Assembly (NCBI RefSeq): GCF_036172515.1
Contig: NZ_JAXKVW010000010.1
Location: forward strand, 26,480 to 90,479
DNA length: 64,000 nucleotides
Source of the DNA: Flexistipes sp.
GTDB taxonomy: Bacteria; Chrysiogenota; Deferribacteres; Deferribacterales; Flexistipitaceae
Reading direction: 5' to 3'
Positions 15,010 to 24,087 of this stretch are shown here, piece after piece; positions within the stretch are counted from its first letter, which is position 1; every line of letters starts with the position of its first letter. The position numbers were made by a program, and so were the translations under genes. The notes below the pieces were generated by a model, which saw only the letters and a list, made by a program, of their open reading frames with translations, was not told the DNA's origin and did no database searches.

Positions 15010-16241
15010 TATTTACCCTCCGGCAAAACAAGATTCAAAATCACACCGACAACACCGGCAAGTCCTATACCGCCCAAACTTATGTTGCCTACACCTATAA
15101 CCATATTTCCAATCCCCATAACCAGAATTACAGACACAATTACAAGATTTCTTGATTTAGACATGTCTACTTTATTTCTAACAAGAGAACCTATACCGAT
15201 AGCCGCTATCATTCCAAAAAGCAAAATCATTATACCCCCCATAACCGGTACGGGAATGGTTTTGAGAATAGCGCCAAGTTTTCCCGCGAAAGCAAGAATT
15301 ATAGCTGTAATTGCGGCAATACGCATGTAAACTATATCGGTGGCTTTGGTCAATGCCACAGCACCTGTCACTTCGGAATAAGTTGTATTGGGAGGACCAC
15401 CTATCAATCCTGCACAAGCGGTTGCAACGCCGTCGCCTAAAAGTGTTCTGTGAAGTCCCGGATCCTTTAAGTAATTTTTACCTGTAACAGAGGAGATAGC
15501 TAAAACGTCACCCACATGCTCAATGGCAGGCGCTATTGCAACCGGAACAATATACAAAATTGCCGCCAAATCAAACACAGGTATTTCAAAACTGCCTTCC
15601 TGCATTGCAACAATCCATGGAATGCTGAACCACTCCGCATTGGCTATCGGAGCAAAATCCACAACACCGAGAAGCATTGCAAAAACATAACCTAATACAA
15701 TTCCGGATAAAATCGGTATGAGACTGAAAATTCTTTTTCCGTACATAACAACTATAATTGACACTACAAGTGTAAAAACTGAAATAATAACAGCTTTCGG
15801 GTCGTAATTACCGGAGCCGTCAAAACTTTTAGCCATTTTAACAGCCGTGGGAGCAAGTGTCAGCCCTATTGTCATAATCACCGGCCCGGTAACCACTGAG
15901 GGCAGATATCTGTCGATTGCCTCTACTCCGCCTTTTTTTACTAACAGACTGAAAATCAGATATGTAAGTCCGGCGAAAACCAACCCGCCAAGTGTTTCAC
16001 CAAGCCCAAAATTTTTAACTCCATACTGAATCGGGGCTATAAAAGCGAATGAGCTTGCTAAAAAAACAGGAACTTTCGATTTGGTAATAAACTGAAAAAT
16101 TAATGTGCCCAACCCTGCGGTAAATAGTGCTATAGACGGATCAAAACCGGTAAGTAAAGGAACCAGAACAAGTGCACCAAATGCCACGAAAAGCATTTGC
16201 ACACCTGTGAGAAGCTTTTTTGCGTTCAAAGTTTCATCCAT
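15009..16241 (-). CDS. uraA: Uracil permease (NCS2 family)
   Basis: A 410-residue inner-membrane protein of the nucleobase-cation symporter-2 family, with about 14 hydrophobic segments. The conserved [12 protein letters not shown] segment near TM4, the acidic [13 protein letters not shown] segment of TM8 and the [14 protein letters not shown] motif of TM10 are all present. These residues bind uracil and protons in UraA. A strong GGAGGGAG precedes the ATG. Coupled to upp. Confidence 0.95.
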   Translation of the reverse strand: MDETLNAKKLLTGVQMLFVAFGALVLVPLLTGFDPSIALFTAGLGTLIFQFITKSKVPVFLASSFAFIAPIQYGVKNFGLGETLGGLVFAGLTYLIFSLLVKKGGVEAIDRYLPSVVTGPVIMTIGLTLAPTAVKMAKSFDGSGNYDPKAVIISVFTLVVSIIVVMYGKRIFSLIPILSGIVLGYVFAMLLGVVDFAPIANAEWFSIPWIVAMQEGSFEIPVFDLAAILYIVPVAIAPAIEHVGDVLAISSVTGKNYLKDPGLHRTLLGDGVATACAGLIGGPPNTTYSEVTGAVALTKATDIVYMRIAAITAIILAFAGKLGAILKTIPVPVMGGIMILLFGMIAAIGIGSLVRNKVDMSKSRNLVIVSVILVMGIGNMVIGVGNISLGGIGLAGVVGVILNLVLPEGK

Positions 16242-16295
16242 TTCTCCCTCCGTTGTTTGATAAATTAAAAAACAAATTTCCAGTCGCCGATAAAC

Positions 16296-17213
16296 TTAGC
16301 TGTGGCGGTAAAGCTGTCTCTCAAGGAGCCTGTCGTATGAACTCCATCCTTCCTGCACTTCCTCTTTCTCAAAAATAGAATTAAATGTGTTAACCTTGGC
16401 ATCCATATCATCTATATGATGAAGGATTATAGCTTCCGTAGTTTTGGGTTTTTTGGGGGAACCGAACTCAAGCAGCCCATGGTGGCTGGCTATCATATGA
16501 TCAATAATATATTTATAATTTTCAGGGAAATCTTCCACTTGTGCTATGTAATTGTTGATAAGCTCGATTCCCAGCAGCAGGTGCCCCACAAGTTTGCCCG
16601 AATCTGTATAATCAAAGCCCTTTTCAGCATTAAGTTCAAAAATTTTTCCGATATCGTGAAAAAGAGCACCAACCATCAGCAAATCCGGGTTAACATATTC
16701 TTTGTAATACCCGCACATTTTTTCAGCCAACTTTGCAACAGAGAGCGTATGCTCCAGAAGTCCGCCCACATAAGCATGATGCACATTTTTAGCTGCAGGC
16801 ATGTATTTAAACAATTTTACAGTTTTGCTGTCTCCGAAAAACAGATTTAAAAGTTTTTTAAGCGGCTGTTCTTTTACATTTTTATCCATAATCTCTTTTA
16901 GCTCATCAAACATATCCTGTATGTTAAATTGGGTTTTGGGAAGAAAATCAAGTCTGCTCTCTTCTCCAAGTTTTTCCATATTGGATATTTTCAGCTGAAT
17001 CTGACCGTTATAATTCTGCACCACTGCTTCAACGGAAACTATATCCCCCTTTTCAGGAGTAAAATCAAGTTTATTGCTGTCAAACATTATCCCATTATGA
17101 CGTTTTCCGTCTTTATCTGTTAAAATAACCCTTATGTAAGGTCTGCTGTCTTTAGTAACATTATGATTTATTTCAAAAATCATATATTTTTCACCGCTTA
17201 CGTTTAAATTCAT
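16296..17213 (-). CDS. OB-fold/HD-domain exoribonuclease, YhaM type
   Basis: A 305-residue protein. The N-terminal 85 residues form an OB-fold nucleic acid-binding domain. An HD metal-dependent phosphohydrolase domain follows, with HHAYVGGLLEHTLSVA and LMVGALFHDIGK as metal ligands. The order matches YhaM (3'-5' exoribonuclease) and related proteins. The metal residues are intact, so it should be active. A second start at codon 11 (MIFEINHNV) is possible, but the upstream ATG has AAGGGTG in front. Confidence 0.85.
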   Translation of the reverse strand: MNLNVSGEKYMIFEINHNVTKDSRPYIRVILTDKDGKRHNGIMFDSNKLDFTPEKGDIVSVEAVVQNYNGQIQLKISNMEKLGEESRLDFLPKTQFNIQDMFDELKEIMDKNVKEQPLKKLLNLFFGDSKTVKLFKYMPAAKNVHHAYVGGLLEHTLSVAKLAEKMCGYYKEYVNPDLLMVGALFHDIGKIFELNAEKGFDYTDSGKLVGHLLLGIELINNYIAQVEDFPENYKYIIDHMIASHHGLLEFGSPKKPKTTEAIILHHIDDMDAKVNTFNSIFEKEEVQEGWSSYDRLLERQLYRHS

Positions 17214-17254
17214 AAAACACCCTTTTTCAATATTCAGAGACTAACAAACAGGTC

Positions 17255-17506
17255 TCAGTAAGAATCCACTTCTTCACTCTCTTCCACAATTATACTTTTT
17301 ATATTAAGACCTTCGTCCTTTAAGCTCTCCAGGACATTCCTCGCATATCTGCACATACCTGAAGATGTAAATATAACAACTTTACCCTTTGCGCTGTCGA
17401 TTGTTCTAACTATTCCCACACCTTCGTACGAGTCAATTATGCTGTTAATATACAGCACATCATTAATATCTGTTATAAACTTTATTTTAACGCACTTACT
17501 GTTCAA
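17255..17506 (-). CDS. DUF4911-like small protein
   Basis: A protein of about 83 residues reading KCVKIKFITDINDVLYINSI and then SYEGVGIVRTIDSAKGKVVI. This resembles the DUF4911 pattern of an alpha/beta fold with an EGVGIVRT turn. The function is unknown. The longest frame begins at 17569 inside the neighbouring gene. A TTG at 17506 directly behind GGGTGAG, or the GTG at 17515, is more likely because both lie after the upstream stop. It belongs to the nusB transcript. Confidence 0.6.
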   Translation of the reverse strand: MNSKCVKIKFITDINDVLYINSIIDSYEGVGIVRTIDSAKGKVVIFTSSGMCRYARNVLESLKDEGLNIKSIIVEESEEVDSY

Positions 17507-17519
17507 AGAACTCACCCTA

Positions 17520-17966
17520 TCATATAAACTCAACAAAAAACACACCCACTTCATCCAGTTTGTTCTCAAAAAGCTGCGGTTCTAAAAATTCTGATTTTTC
17601 CAGATAAATTTTATCAAATCTAAGATTATGAATATTTTCCGTAAATAAATCATAATTGGCATTCAGGTGCTTGAAATCCATCAAAAAAAAACCGTTAACA
17701 AAATAAAAATCAGATTTCTTAATATAAACTATAGAATTTATTTTATCAGTGTTCTCAAGAAATTCCGTAAGCTTACCCAGTGAAAAAAAATCTATGCGCG
17801 TACTAAGCCCGCGGGGACGGAGAAGTTCAAAATCATAGTCAACAAAAAGGGGAAAAATATTAAGGTTATTTTTGTTATCGGAAACACCCGTCTTCGGGTT
17901 ACTTAAAAGAGGCGGGAAAGGTATTTTAATCTCTTTGTACTCTGTCTCTGTCAATATCAAACTCAC
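17520..17966 (-). CDS. Hypothetical protein overlapping nusB
   Basis: A 148-residue acidic/hydrophobic protein that I do not recognise, with no signal peptide or membrane helix. The start (GTG, 17966) lies 41 bases inside the end of nusB in another frame; TTG codons at 17960 and 17954 are alternatives. The frame is long, and its codon use matches its neighbours, so it is probably real. The next gene, a DUF4911-like protein, starts right after its stop. Confidence 0.6.
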   Translation of the reverse strand: MSLILTETEYKEIKIPFPPLLSNPKTGVSDNKNNLNIFPLFVDYDFELLRPRGLSTRIDFFSLGKLTEFLENTDKINSIVYIKKSDFYFVNGFFLMDFKHLNANYDLFTENIHNLRFDKIYLEKSEFLEPQLFENKLDEVGVFFVEFI

Positions 17967-18363
17967 TTTTTATTTTGTCCAAAATTCCGTTGACAAGTGA
18001 TGCCGATTTTTCATCCATATAACTGCTTGCTATGCTGACATAATCATCCAGGATAGCGTAAACAGGCGCATCTCCTTCAAAAAGCTCTGCCAGTGCAACT
18101 CTGAATACAGCTTTCTCAACTTCGCCCAACCGGTCATACGACCAGCCTTTTTTTAAATACTTTCTCACAAGCTCATCGTTATAATTCATATTCCTGTAAG
18201 CTTTGTGAAAAAGATCCTCTGCAAAATCTTTAACAAACTTTTCATCTTCCCCGTGACTTAACCAAAAAAAGTGCAAAACTTCATCCGATGAAGCATCACC
18301 CACTGAAACGTGGTACATCATCTGCACAGCATACTCTCTTGAAAGCAGCCTTTTTGTTTTCAT
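17926..18363 (-). CDS. nusB: Transcription antitermination factor NusB
   Basis: A 145-residue all-helical RNA-binding protein of the rRNA antitermination complex (with NusE, NusA and NusG). It has an N-terminal RREYAVQ-like element (LSREYAVQMMYH), the central W-x-RLGEVEKAVFRVALAEL helix and the VYAILDDYVSIASSY segment typical of the family. It follows ribH with only three bases between, an arrangement common in many bacteria. Confidence 0.93.
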   Translation of the reverse strand: MKTKRLLSREYAVQMMYHVSVGDASSDEVLHFFWLSHGEDEKFVKDFAEDLFHKAYRNMNYNDELVRKYLKKGWSYDRLGEVEKAVFRVALAELFEGDAPVYAILDDYVSIASSYMDEKSASLVNGILDKIKSEFDIDRDRVQRD

Positions 18364-18366
18364 AAA

Positions 18367-18837
18367 TCAATCAGTCTGTTTTAGCAGATTTACGGACTCA
18401 ATTGCCACCATTGCAGCTTCGGCCCCTTTATTACCGCCCTTAGTTCCGGCTCTTTCGATAGCCTGTTCAATTGTATCCGTAGTCAAAACACCGAAAATAA
18501 CCGGAACGCCCGTGTCATATGTGGACTTTGCAACACCTTTGGCAACTTCTGCTGAAACATAGTCAAAATGAGGTGTGGAGCCCCTAATCACCGCACCCAC
18601 TGCAATTACGGCATCATATCTGCCGCTTTGGGCAAGTTTTCTGCAGAACAAAGGCATTTCAAACGCACCGGGTACTTTGTACACTTCAATATCACTTTCC
18701 TGTACATTGTGCCTTACCAATGCATCTGTTGCACCTGAAGTCAGGCTCTTAACTATAAAATCATTAAATCTTGTGGCAACAATTGCAAATTTTAAGCCTG
18801 ATCCGTCATACTTTCCTTCAAAAAATTTAACACCCAT
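18367..18837 (-). CDS. ribH: 6,7-dimethyl-8-ribityllumazine synthase
   Basis: Condenses the pyrimidine and dihydroxybutanone phosphate in riboflavin synthesis; 156 residues, the family's usual size. The [11 protein letters not shown] start, [12 protein letters not shown], the [16 protein letters not shown] substrate loop, and the [18 protein letters not shown] end with active-site residues are all present. GGAG precedes the ATG. It sits between ribBA and nusB. Confidence 0.97.
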   Translation of the reverse strand: MGVKFFEGKYDGSGLKFAIVATRFNDFIVKSLTSGATDALVRHNVQESDIEVYKVPGAFEMPLFCRKLAQSGRYDAVIAVGAVIRGSTPHFDYVSAEVAKGVAKSTYDTGVPVIFGVLTTDTIEQAIERAGTKGGNKGAEAAMVAIESVNLLKQTD

Positions 18838-18858
18838 TATAATCTCCGCAATATTTTA

Positions 18859-20079
18859 TTAATCTTTTATCTGAAAAACATGTCCCATTTTTTCTTTTTT
18901 GGCTTTGAGATACTTTTCATTCTCAGGTCTGATATGACACACAGTAGGTACCCTTTCCACAACTTCAAGCCCGTAGCCTGAGAGACACCTTATTTTTTTA
19001 GGATTATTGGTTATCAATCTCAGTTTTTTTAAACCGAGATTTCTTAGAATCTGGGCGCCGAAACCGTAATCCCTCAGATCGTCTTTAAATCCAAGATGAA
19101 GGTTTGCATCAACGGTATCCATTCCCTCTTCCTGAAGTTTATAGGCTTTTATCTTGTTAAGAAGTCCTATACCTCTGCCCTCCTGGAACATGTACAAAAG
19201 AACACCTTTGCCCTCTTTTTCAATCATATCCATAGAACAGTGCAGCTGATCCCTGCAGTCACACCTCAAAGAACCGAAAACATCCCCGGTCAAACATTGA
19301 GAGTGTACCCTGACAAGAACCGGCTCCTCACCGGAAATATCGCCCTTCACTAAAGCAATAGCTTCCTGGTTATCAATTTTATTTTCAAAACCCTCTATTT
19401 TAAAATCTCCGAAAACTGTTGGCAAACTTGCATCGGCAATCTTTTCTATAATATTTTCTTTCTCCACTCTGTAGGAAATCAAATCAGCTATGGTAAGAAT
19501 CTTAAGTCCGTGCTCTTGGGCAAATTCTTCCAGCTGAGGCATCCTGGCCATACTGCCGTCGTCATTCATCACTTCGCAAATCACTGCAGCCGGCGTAAGT
19601 CCGGCAAGCTTCGTCAGATCCATGGAACCTTCGGTTTGACCTGCTCTCACAAGAACTCCGCCGTCTTTGGCTCTCAGGGGAAAAACATGCCCCGGTCTTG
19701 CAATATCATCAGCAGATTTTTCAGGATCAGAAGCCACCTTTATCGTATGTGCTCTGTCAAAAGCTGATATCCCTGTGGTCACACCTTCTTTTGCTTCAAT
19801 GGAAACTGTGAAGGCGGTTCCGAATTTTGCCGAATTACCTTTTTCATCCACCATCAGAGGTAGATTAAGTTCGTCACATCTCTTATTGGTTAAGCTTAGA
19901 CAGATAAGTCCCCTTCCGTGTTTCGCCATGAAATTAATAGCTTCAGGAGTAACATGATCAGCTGCTATCATAAGGTCACCCTCGTTTTCCCTGTCTTCAT
20001 CATCAACGAGAATGATCATTTTTCCGTTTTTTATATCCTCAATGGCTTCTTCAACCGTTGCTCTTACTTCTTTTTTCAT
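18859..20079 (-). CDS. ribBA: Bifunctional DHBP synthase / GTP cyclohydrolase II
   Basis: A 406-residue fusion supplying both precursors of riboflavin. The N-terminal DHBP synthase domain (about 1-205) has the acidic DDEDRENEGDL loop. The C-terminal GTP cyclohydrolase II domain has three zinc cysteines in SQCLTGDVFGSLRCDC and the EGRGIGL motif. Both halves look complete, so both should be active. Its ATG overlaps the ribE stop by one base. Confidence 0.97.
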   Translation of the reverse strand: MKKEVRATVEEAIEDIKNGKMIILVDDEDRENEGDLMIAADHVTPEAINFMAKHGRGLICLSLTNKRCDELNLPLMVDEKGNSAKFGTAFTVSIEAKEGVTTGISAFDRAHTIKVASDPEKSADDIARPGHVFPLRAKDGGVLVRAGQTEGSMDLTKLAGLTPAAVICEVMNDDGSMARMPQLEEFAQEHGLKILTIADLISYRVEKENIIEKIADASLPTVFGDFKIEGFENKIDNQEAIALVKGDISGEEPVLVRVHSQCLTGDVFGSLRCDCRDQLHCSMDMIEKEGKGVLLYMFQEGRGIGLLNKIKAYKLQEEGMDTVDANLHLGFKDDLRDYGFGAQILRNLGLKKLRLITNNPKKIRCLSGYGLEVVERVPTVCHIRPENEKYLKAKKEKMGHVFQIKD

Positions 20080-20732
20080 TATAAAAAATCCTCCAGTTGC
20101 TGCATTTTTAATATACTTTCTTTCAATTTATCTGCTTTTGTTTCTTTTTTCAACAACTTCTCGATATATCTGGCAATCATGTCCACTTCAACATTAAGAT
20201 AATCCCCGGCCTTTTTGTATTTTAAAACTGTATTCTCAAAAGTATGCGGAATAACAGCAACTTCGCAAACTCTCTCAGCCGGAATATCGGAAACAGTAAG
20301 GCTTATTCCATCTAAAGAGATAGAGCCTTTCACGGTAACATACCGGTCAATGTCACTGGAATACTGAATTCGCAGTCGATAGGCTCCGGATTCTTTTTTT
20401 ATCTCCAGAATCTTTGCCAGGCAGTCCACATGACCTGAAATAAGGTGTCCGCCTAATCTTGTGGAGAGTGTCAGTGCCCTTTCAAGATTTAAGGGGTCTC
20501 CGTAGGAAGTATAAGCGAGAGAAGATTTCTCAAGCGTTTCATATGAAATGTCAACATTAAAAGATTTTTCACCACACTTTGTTACTGTAAGACAAACTCC
20601 GTTTACCGAAACTGAATCCCCTGTGGCTATATCATCCAGAATTTTACAGCACTCTATTTGCAGCACTGCAAAATTCCCCGTTTTTTTAAAGGCGGATACC
20701 TTTCCCACTTCCTCAATTATTCCGGTGAACAT
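20079..20732 (-). CDS. ribE: Riboflavin synthase, alpha chain
   Basis: Dismutates two lumazines to riboflavin. The 217 residues fold as two similar beta-barrels. The first begins with the invariant MFTGIIEEVG and includes GDSVSVNGVCLTV. The second has GHLISGHVDC and GSISLDGISLTV. Full length and intact. Its start lies 16 bases inside the end of ribD, so translation is coupled. Confidence 0.97.
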   Translation of the reverse strand: MFTGIIEEVGKVSAFKKTGNFAVLQIECCKILDDIATGDSVSVNGVCLTVTKCGEKSFNVDISYETLEKSSLAYTSYGDPLNLERALTLSTRLGGHLISGHVDCLAKILEIKKESGAYRLRIQYSSDIDRYVTVKGSISLDGISLTVSDIPAERVCEVAVIPHTFENTVLKYKKAGDYLNVEVDMIARYIEKLLKKETKADKLKESILKMQQLEDFL

Positions 20733-21874
20733 CTGTTCCTCACTCTTTCCGTAAGATTTATTATGTCTTTTGCGTAATCATAAAATTTACCGGTAAAAAG
20801 GAAATCATTTTTCAGCCTTGTTACATTCAAATCACTGAGTGTCTTGCACCCTTCAATATTATTAATATTAAGAGAGGCCAATGAATCAATCCCTTCAGCA
20901 CCCAAAATTTTACCCGCCATAAAAATATACGCTTTATCAGCCAAATTTTTCTTTATGAAAGAAGCGTGGATTTTGCCGCCGCCCTCAACAAGAACATTTA
21001 AAACACCTCTTTTAACAAGCTCATCAGAAACATTCTGTAAATCCAGGCCGTCATTCAATTGATTGCAGGGTACAACCTCAGCCCCTGTCTTGCGAATATT
21101 ATCAATTTTAGCCGTCTTCTCATCAAAATTAGAACTTGATGTAAAAATAATACATTTTTCAGGTTTTTCGGCAAAAACTTCCCGTTCGGCAGATATTTTT
21201 AATGATGAATCCAGAATAATCTTATAAGGGTATTTTTTTAACCCCAGAAATCTGGCGCTGAGCGCAGGATCATCCGCCTGGACAGTTCCTATACCGGTTA
21301 AAATACCATCTGATACACTTCTTATATAATGAGCATGCTGTCTCGAGGTTTCGTCGGTAATCCATTTGGAGGAGCCGTCTTTTGCAGCAATCTTTCCGTC
21401 GAGCGTCTGGGCTATTTTCAGGCTGTAAAAGGGTTGTTTTTTATAAATATATTTGGCAAATTCCTCAATAATTTCGGCACAGGCTTTTTCAGCAAAGCCG
21501 ACATATACCTCCACTCCGTTTTTCAAAAGATATTCTATCCCGTTGCCGGCATTCACCGGATTAGGGTCAACAACGCCCACGAATACTCTTTTAATGCCCT
21601 TTTTAACTATTGTATCAACACAAGGAGGGGTCTTGCCAAAATGAGAACATGGTTCCAGGGTAACATATAAATCTGAGCCGCTGATCTCCTCCTCGCAGTC
21701 ATTTATCGCTTCAATCTCCGCATGGTCACCACCGAAACTTTTATGAAATCCTTTTCCGATAACCCTGCCGTTTCGCAATATCATAGCACCCACCACGGGA
21801 TTCGTTTTCGTGTGTCCTTTACCGGCGAGTGCCAAATTTACACATTCAAGCATTACTTTATGCGGATCAGCCAA
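20717..21874 (-). CDS. ribD: Bifunctional riboflavin deaminase/reductase
   Basis: Catalyses the deamination and reduction steps of riboflavin synthesis; 385 residues. The N-terminal deaminase has the zinc motifs GGDHAEIEAI and TLEPCSHFGKTPPC. The C-terminal NADPH-dependent reductase begins at YSLKIAQTLDGKIA and includes LVEGGGKIHASF. It overlaps plsY by eight bases. No FMN riboswitch lies in front of any rib gene here, so control is probably through the larger operon. Confidence 0.97.
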   Translation of the reverse strand: MADPHKVMLECVNLALAGKGHTKTNPVVGAMILRNGRVIGKGFHKSFGGDHAEIEAINDCEEEISGSDLYVTLEPCSHFGKTPPCVDTIVKKGIKRVFVGVVDPNPVNAGNGIEYLLKNGVEVYVGFAEKACAEIIEEFAKYIYKKQPFYSLKIAQTLDGKIAAKDGSSKWITDETSRQHAHYIRSVSDGILTGIGTVQADDPALSARFLGLKKYPYKIILDSSLKISAEREVFAEKPEKCIIFTSSSNFDEKTAKIDNIRKTGAEVVPCNQLNDGLDLQNVSDELVKRGVLNVLVEGGGKIHASFIKKNLADKAYIFMAGKILGAEGIDSLASLNINNIEGCKTLSDLNVTRLKNDFLFTGKFYDYAKDIINLTERVRNRCSPE

Positions 21875-22466
21875 CTTTTTCTCCTATTTTGCTTTCTTTA
21901 CCTTCTATTATTCTTTTGATATTCGACCTGTGCTTAAAGATAACAAACAGAACCACAAGTGTGGTAAAAACCTGCAAACCCAGCCAATCAGTCCTCAGCC
22001 ACACCAGGACGGCAAGACTTATCGCTGCAGTTACAGAGCCCAGAGAAACCATCCTGAATGCTCCTATTACAACAAGAAAAACAATCAGAGCAATAAAAAG
22101 GTTGAGCGGACTCAATGCAAGAAAGATGCCCACTCCGGTGGCAACGCCTTTGCCTCCTTTAAAACGCAGAAAAACAGTATATGTATGCCCTATAATTATA
22201 CAGACCGCTGAAACAAGTGTGAGTGTATTGTTAATCGGCAAATAATTAAGAAAGATAAAAAGCGGGATAAAAGCTTTTGACATATCCAGGAGGAATGCTG
22301 CAATGAAACCCCATTTCCCCAGAACACGTCCGGCATTTGTGGCTCCTACATTACCACTTCCAACATCTCTGATGTCAACATCCTTTATCCATTTCACAAG
22401 CAGATAAGAAAAAGGAACAGCTCCGCAGAAATAAGAAATAACAGGTATAAGAATATAATAAATCAT
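21867..22466 (-). CDS. plsY: Glycerol-3-phosphate acyltransferase PlsY
   Basis: Membrane enzyme transferring an acyl group from acyl-phosphate to glycerol-3-phosphate, the first step of phospholipid synthesis. It has 199 residues and about five hydrophobic segments. The three motifs are visible: SGNVGATNAGRVLGK, the KGGKGVATGVG loop and the RHRSNIKRI end. Its ATG overlaps the stop of the DUF362 gene (ATGA). Together with pgsA two genes upstream it forms a lipid group. Confidence 0.95.
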   Translation of the reverse strand: MIYYILIPVISYFCGAVPFSYLLVKWIKDVDIRDVGSGNVGATNAGRVLGKWGFIAAFLLDMSKAFIPLFIFLNYLPINNTLTLVSAVCIIIGHTYTVFLRFKGGKGVATGVGIFLALSPLNLFIALIVFLVVIGAFRMVSLGSVTAAISLAVLVWLRTDWLGLQVFTTLVVLFVIFKHRSNIKRIIEGKESKIGEKVG

Positions 22467-23545
22467 CGAACAAAAATCCTGTGCATAATTGACCGTTTCA
22501 ATTTAATCGCATCCGATTCACAAACTTCATGACAGCAAAAACATTCTTTGCAGGCATCTTTGTTAATTTCAACAACACCGCTGTCAAAAGTTATAGCATC
22601 TGCATAGCAACTCTTCAAGCATAATAGACATTTTATGCATTTCTCCTGTATAATCTCCGGCTTCACATAAATCTTCTCAGCAGCATATTTTTTAATAAAA
22701 TCCGGAAGATGCACACGCCTTGCAGCAACAGGTTTTTTCAGGGTTATATTAAATTTTAATTCCGGGATAAGTTTTATCTTACTCTCGGATAAATCCTTTA
22801 AAGCCTCTATATTTGTGGTACAAAACTCAGGCTCAAATCCCAGAATCTTTGCAACTGCAATATCCACTGCACCTGCATCGGCACCTGCTGCTAAAATTCC
22901 TGCCATAACGGGTTTTCCTCTGGAAGGGCCTTCTCCTTCATGTGCAATTATGCCGTCAAGCAAATTCAGCGATTTTCCCGCAAACTGTTTATAAAGCCCG
23001 TAAACTGCAGATCCCAAATCGGACCCGTCCGGGTATCGCCTGTGATAGCCCACTTTGGATGTTCCTGGAATGAGGCCGAAAAAGTTTTTTACACACATAG
23101 TCAGGCCTGTAAGAGAATGGGTTTTTAACTTGGCAAGGTTGATAATCAGATCCACCTCATCAGCTATTCCGGAGTAAACAAAACCATTTTTTTCCACCGG
23201 AGGAAAAGATTCCACTCTGTAAATGCCGATATTTTCCTCATCGCAAACCTGTCCGATACCGCTTATTTCAAGGATTTTTCCAAAGTTTTCAAAATTTGCA
23301 CCGGGACTGTCTGCCAGCAGCAGTTTTGCATCTGTATGTTTTTTTAACGACTTGACTACAAACCTCAGAAATTCCGGATGTGTGGTCACACCTTTTTCAG
23401 GAGGAGCTGACTGCAGCAGATTGGGTTTAAGAAGTATTTTTTCGCAATCGTTGAATTTTTCTGAATTACGGCTGAAAAAATTATCGACAAAAAACTCTAT
23501 ATCTGAAGAATATTTATAAATTTTCTCTAAAAAAACTTCAGCCAT
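22463..23545 (-). CDS. DUF362 protein with 2 [4Fe-4S] ferredoxin domain
   Basis: A 360-residue protein. The N-terminal 270 residues match DUF362, seen in LLKPNLLQSAPPEKGVTTHP and in DLIINLAKLKTHSLTGLT followed by the CVKNFFGLIPG segment. The C-terminus carries a ferredoxin module with CIKCLLCLKSCYADA and CKECFCCHEVCESDA (roughly residues 304-345). No transport signal is seen. The function of DUF362 proteins is not settled. It overlaps pgsA upstream by eight bases and plsY downstream by four. Confidence 0.88.
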   Translation of the reverse strand: MAEVFLEKIYKYSSDIEFFVDNFFSRNSEKFNDCEKILLKPNLLQSAPPEKGVTTHPEFLRFVVKSLKKHTDAKLLLADSPGANFENFGKILEISGIGQVCDEENIGIYRVESFPPVEKNGFVYSGIADEVDLIINLAKLKTHSLTGLTMCVKNFFGLIPGTSKVGYHRRYPDGSDLGSAVYGLYKQFAGKSLNLLDGIIAHEGEGPSRGKPVMAGILAAGADAGAVDIAVAKILGFEPEFCTTNIEALKDLSESKIKLIPELKFNITLKKPVAARRVHLPDFIKKYAAEKIYVKPEIIQEKCIKCLLCLKSCYADAITFDSGVVEINKDACKECFCCHEVCESDAIKLKRSIMHRIFVR

Positions 23546-24083
23546 TGCTCTCTTTTAGTCTGAAAAAATTTCTGTAATATACAAAGCCTGAATAGACCGA
23601 AATGATAACCGAAAGATAAATCAGAACTTTCCCTATAACAAAGACATTTATGCCATAAAGTTCATTTTTGTATATAAGCAGAGCAAGGGCAGTCATCTGA
23701 AAAGCTGTCTTTATTTTACCGAAAAACCCTGCAGGAATAATTATTCTTCTGCTGGATGCGAAATCCCGCAGAGCGCCTACAGCAAACTCCCTGCTAAGCA
23801 GAATAATAACAACAATTGAACTGAGCCTGTCCAGTTGAACAAGAGAAATCATAGCAGATGCCACCAAAATTTTATCGGCTATAGGGTCAAGAATTTTCCC
23901 GAAATCAGAAACAACCGAATATTTCCGGGCGATAAACCCGTCAACAAAATCCGTTACTGACGCGAAAATAAAAATAACTGCAGCCAATATATTTGTAATG
24001 TTCTTATCGAAGAAGATAAGAATGAGGAATACCGGCACCAGAATCACTCGCAGAATTGTCAGTTGATTGGGAAGTTTTTCCAT
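23538..24083 (-). CDS. pgsA: CDP-diacylglycerol--glycerol-3-phosphate phosphatidyltransferase
   Basis: Makes phosphatidylglycerophosphate in the inner membrane. It has 181 residues and about five hydrophobic segments. The CDP-alcohol phosphatidyltransferase motif D-G-x2-A-R-x8-G-x3-D-x3-D is complete in DFVDGFIARKYSVVSDFGKI and the following LDPIAD. The MEKLPNQLTILRVILVP start is typical of PgsA. Only four bases separate it from the regulator upstream. Confidence 0.95.
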   Translation of the reverse strand: MEKLPNQLTILRVILVPVFLILIFFDKNITNILAAVIFIFASVTDFVDGFIARKYSVVSDFGKILDPIADKILVASAMISLVQLDRLSSIVVIILLSREFAVGALRDFASSRRIIIPAGFFGKIKTAFQMTALALLIYKNELYGINVFVIGKVLIYLSVIISVYSGFVYYRNFFRLKESNG

Positions 24084-24087
24084 ATTT

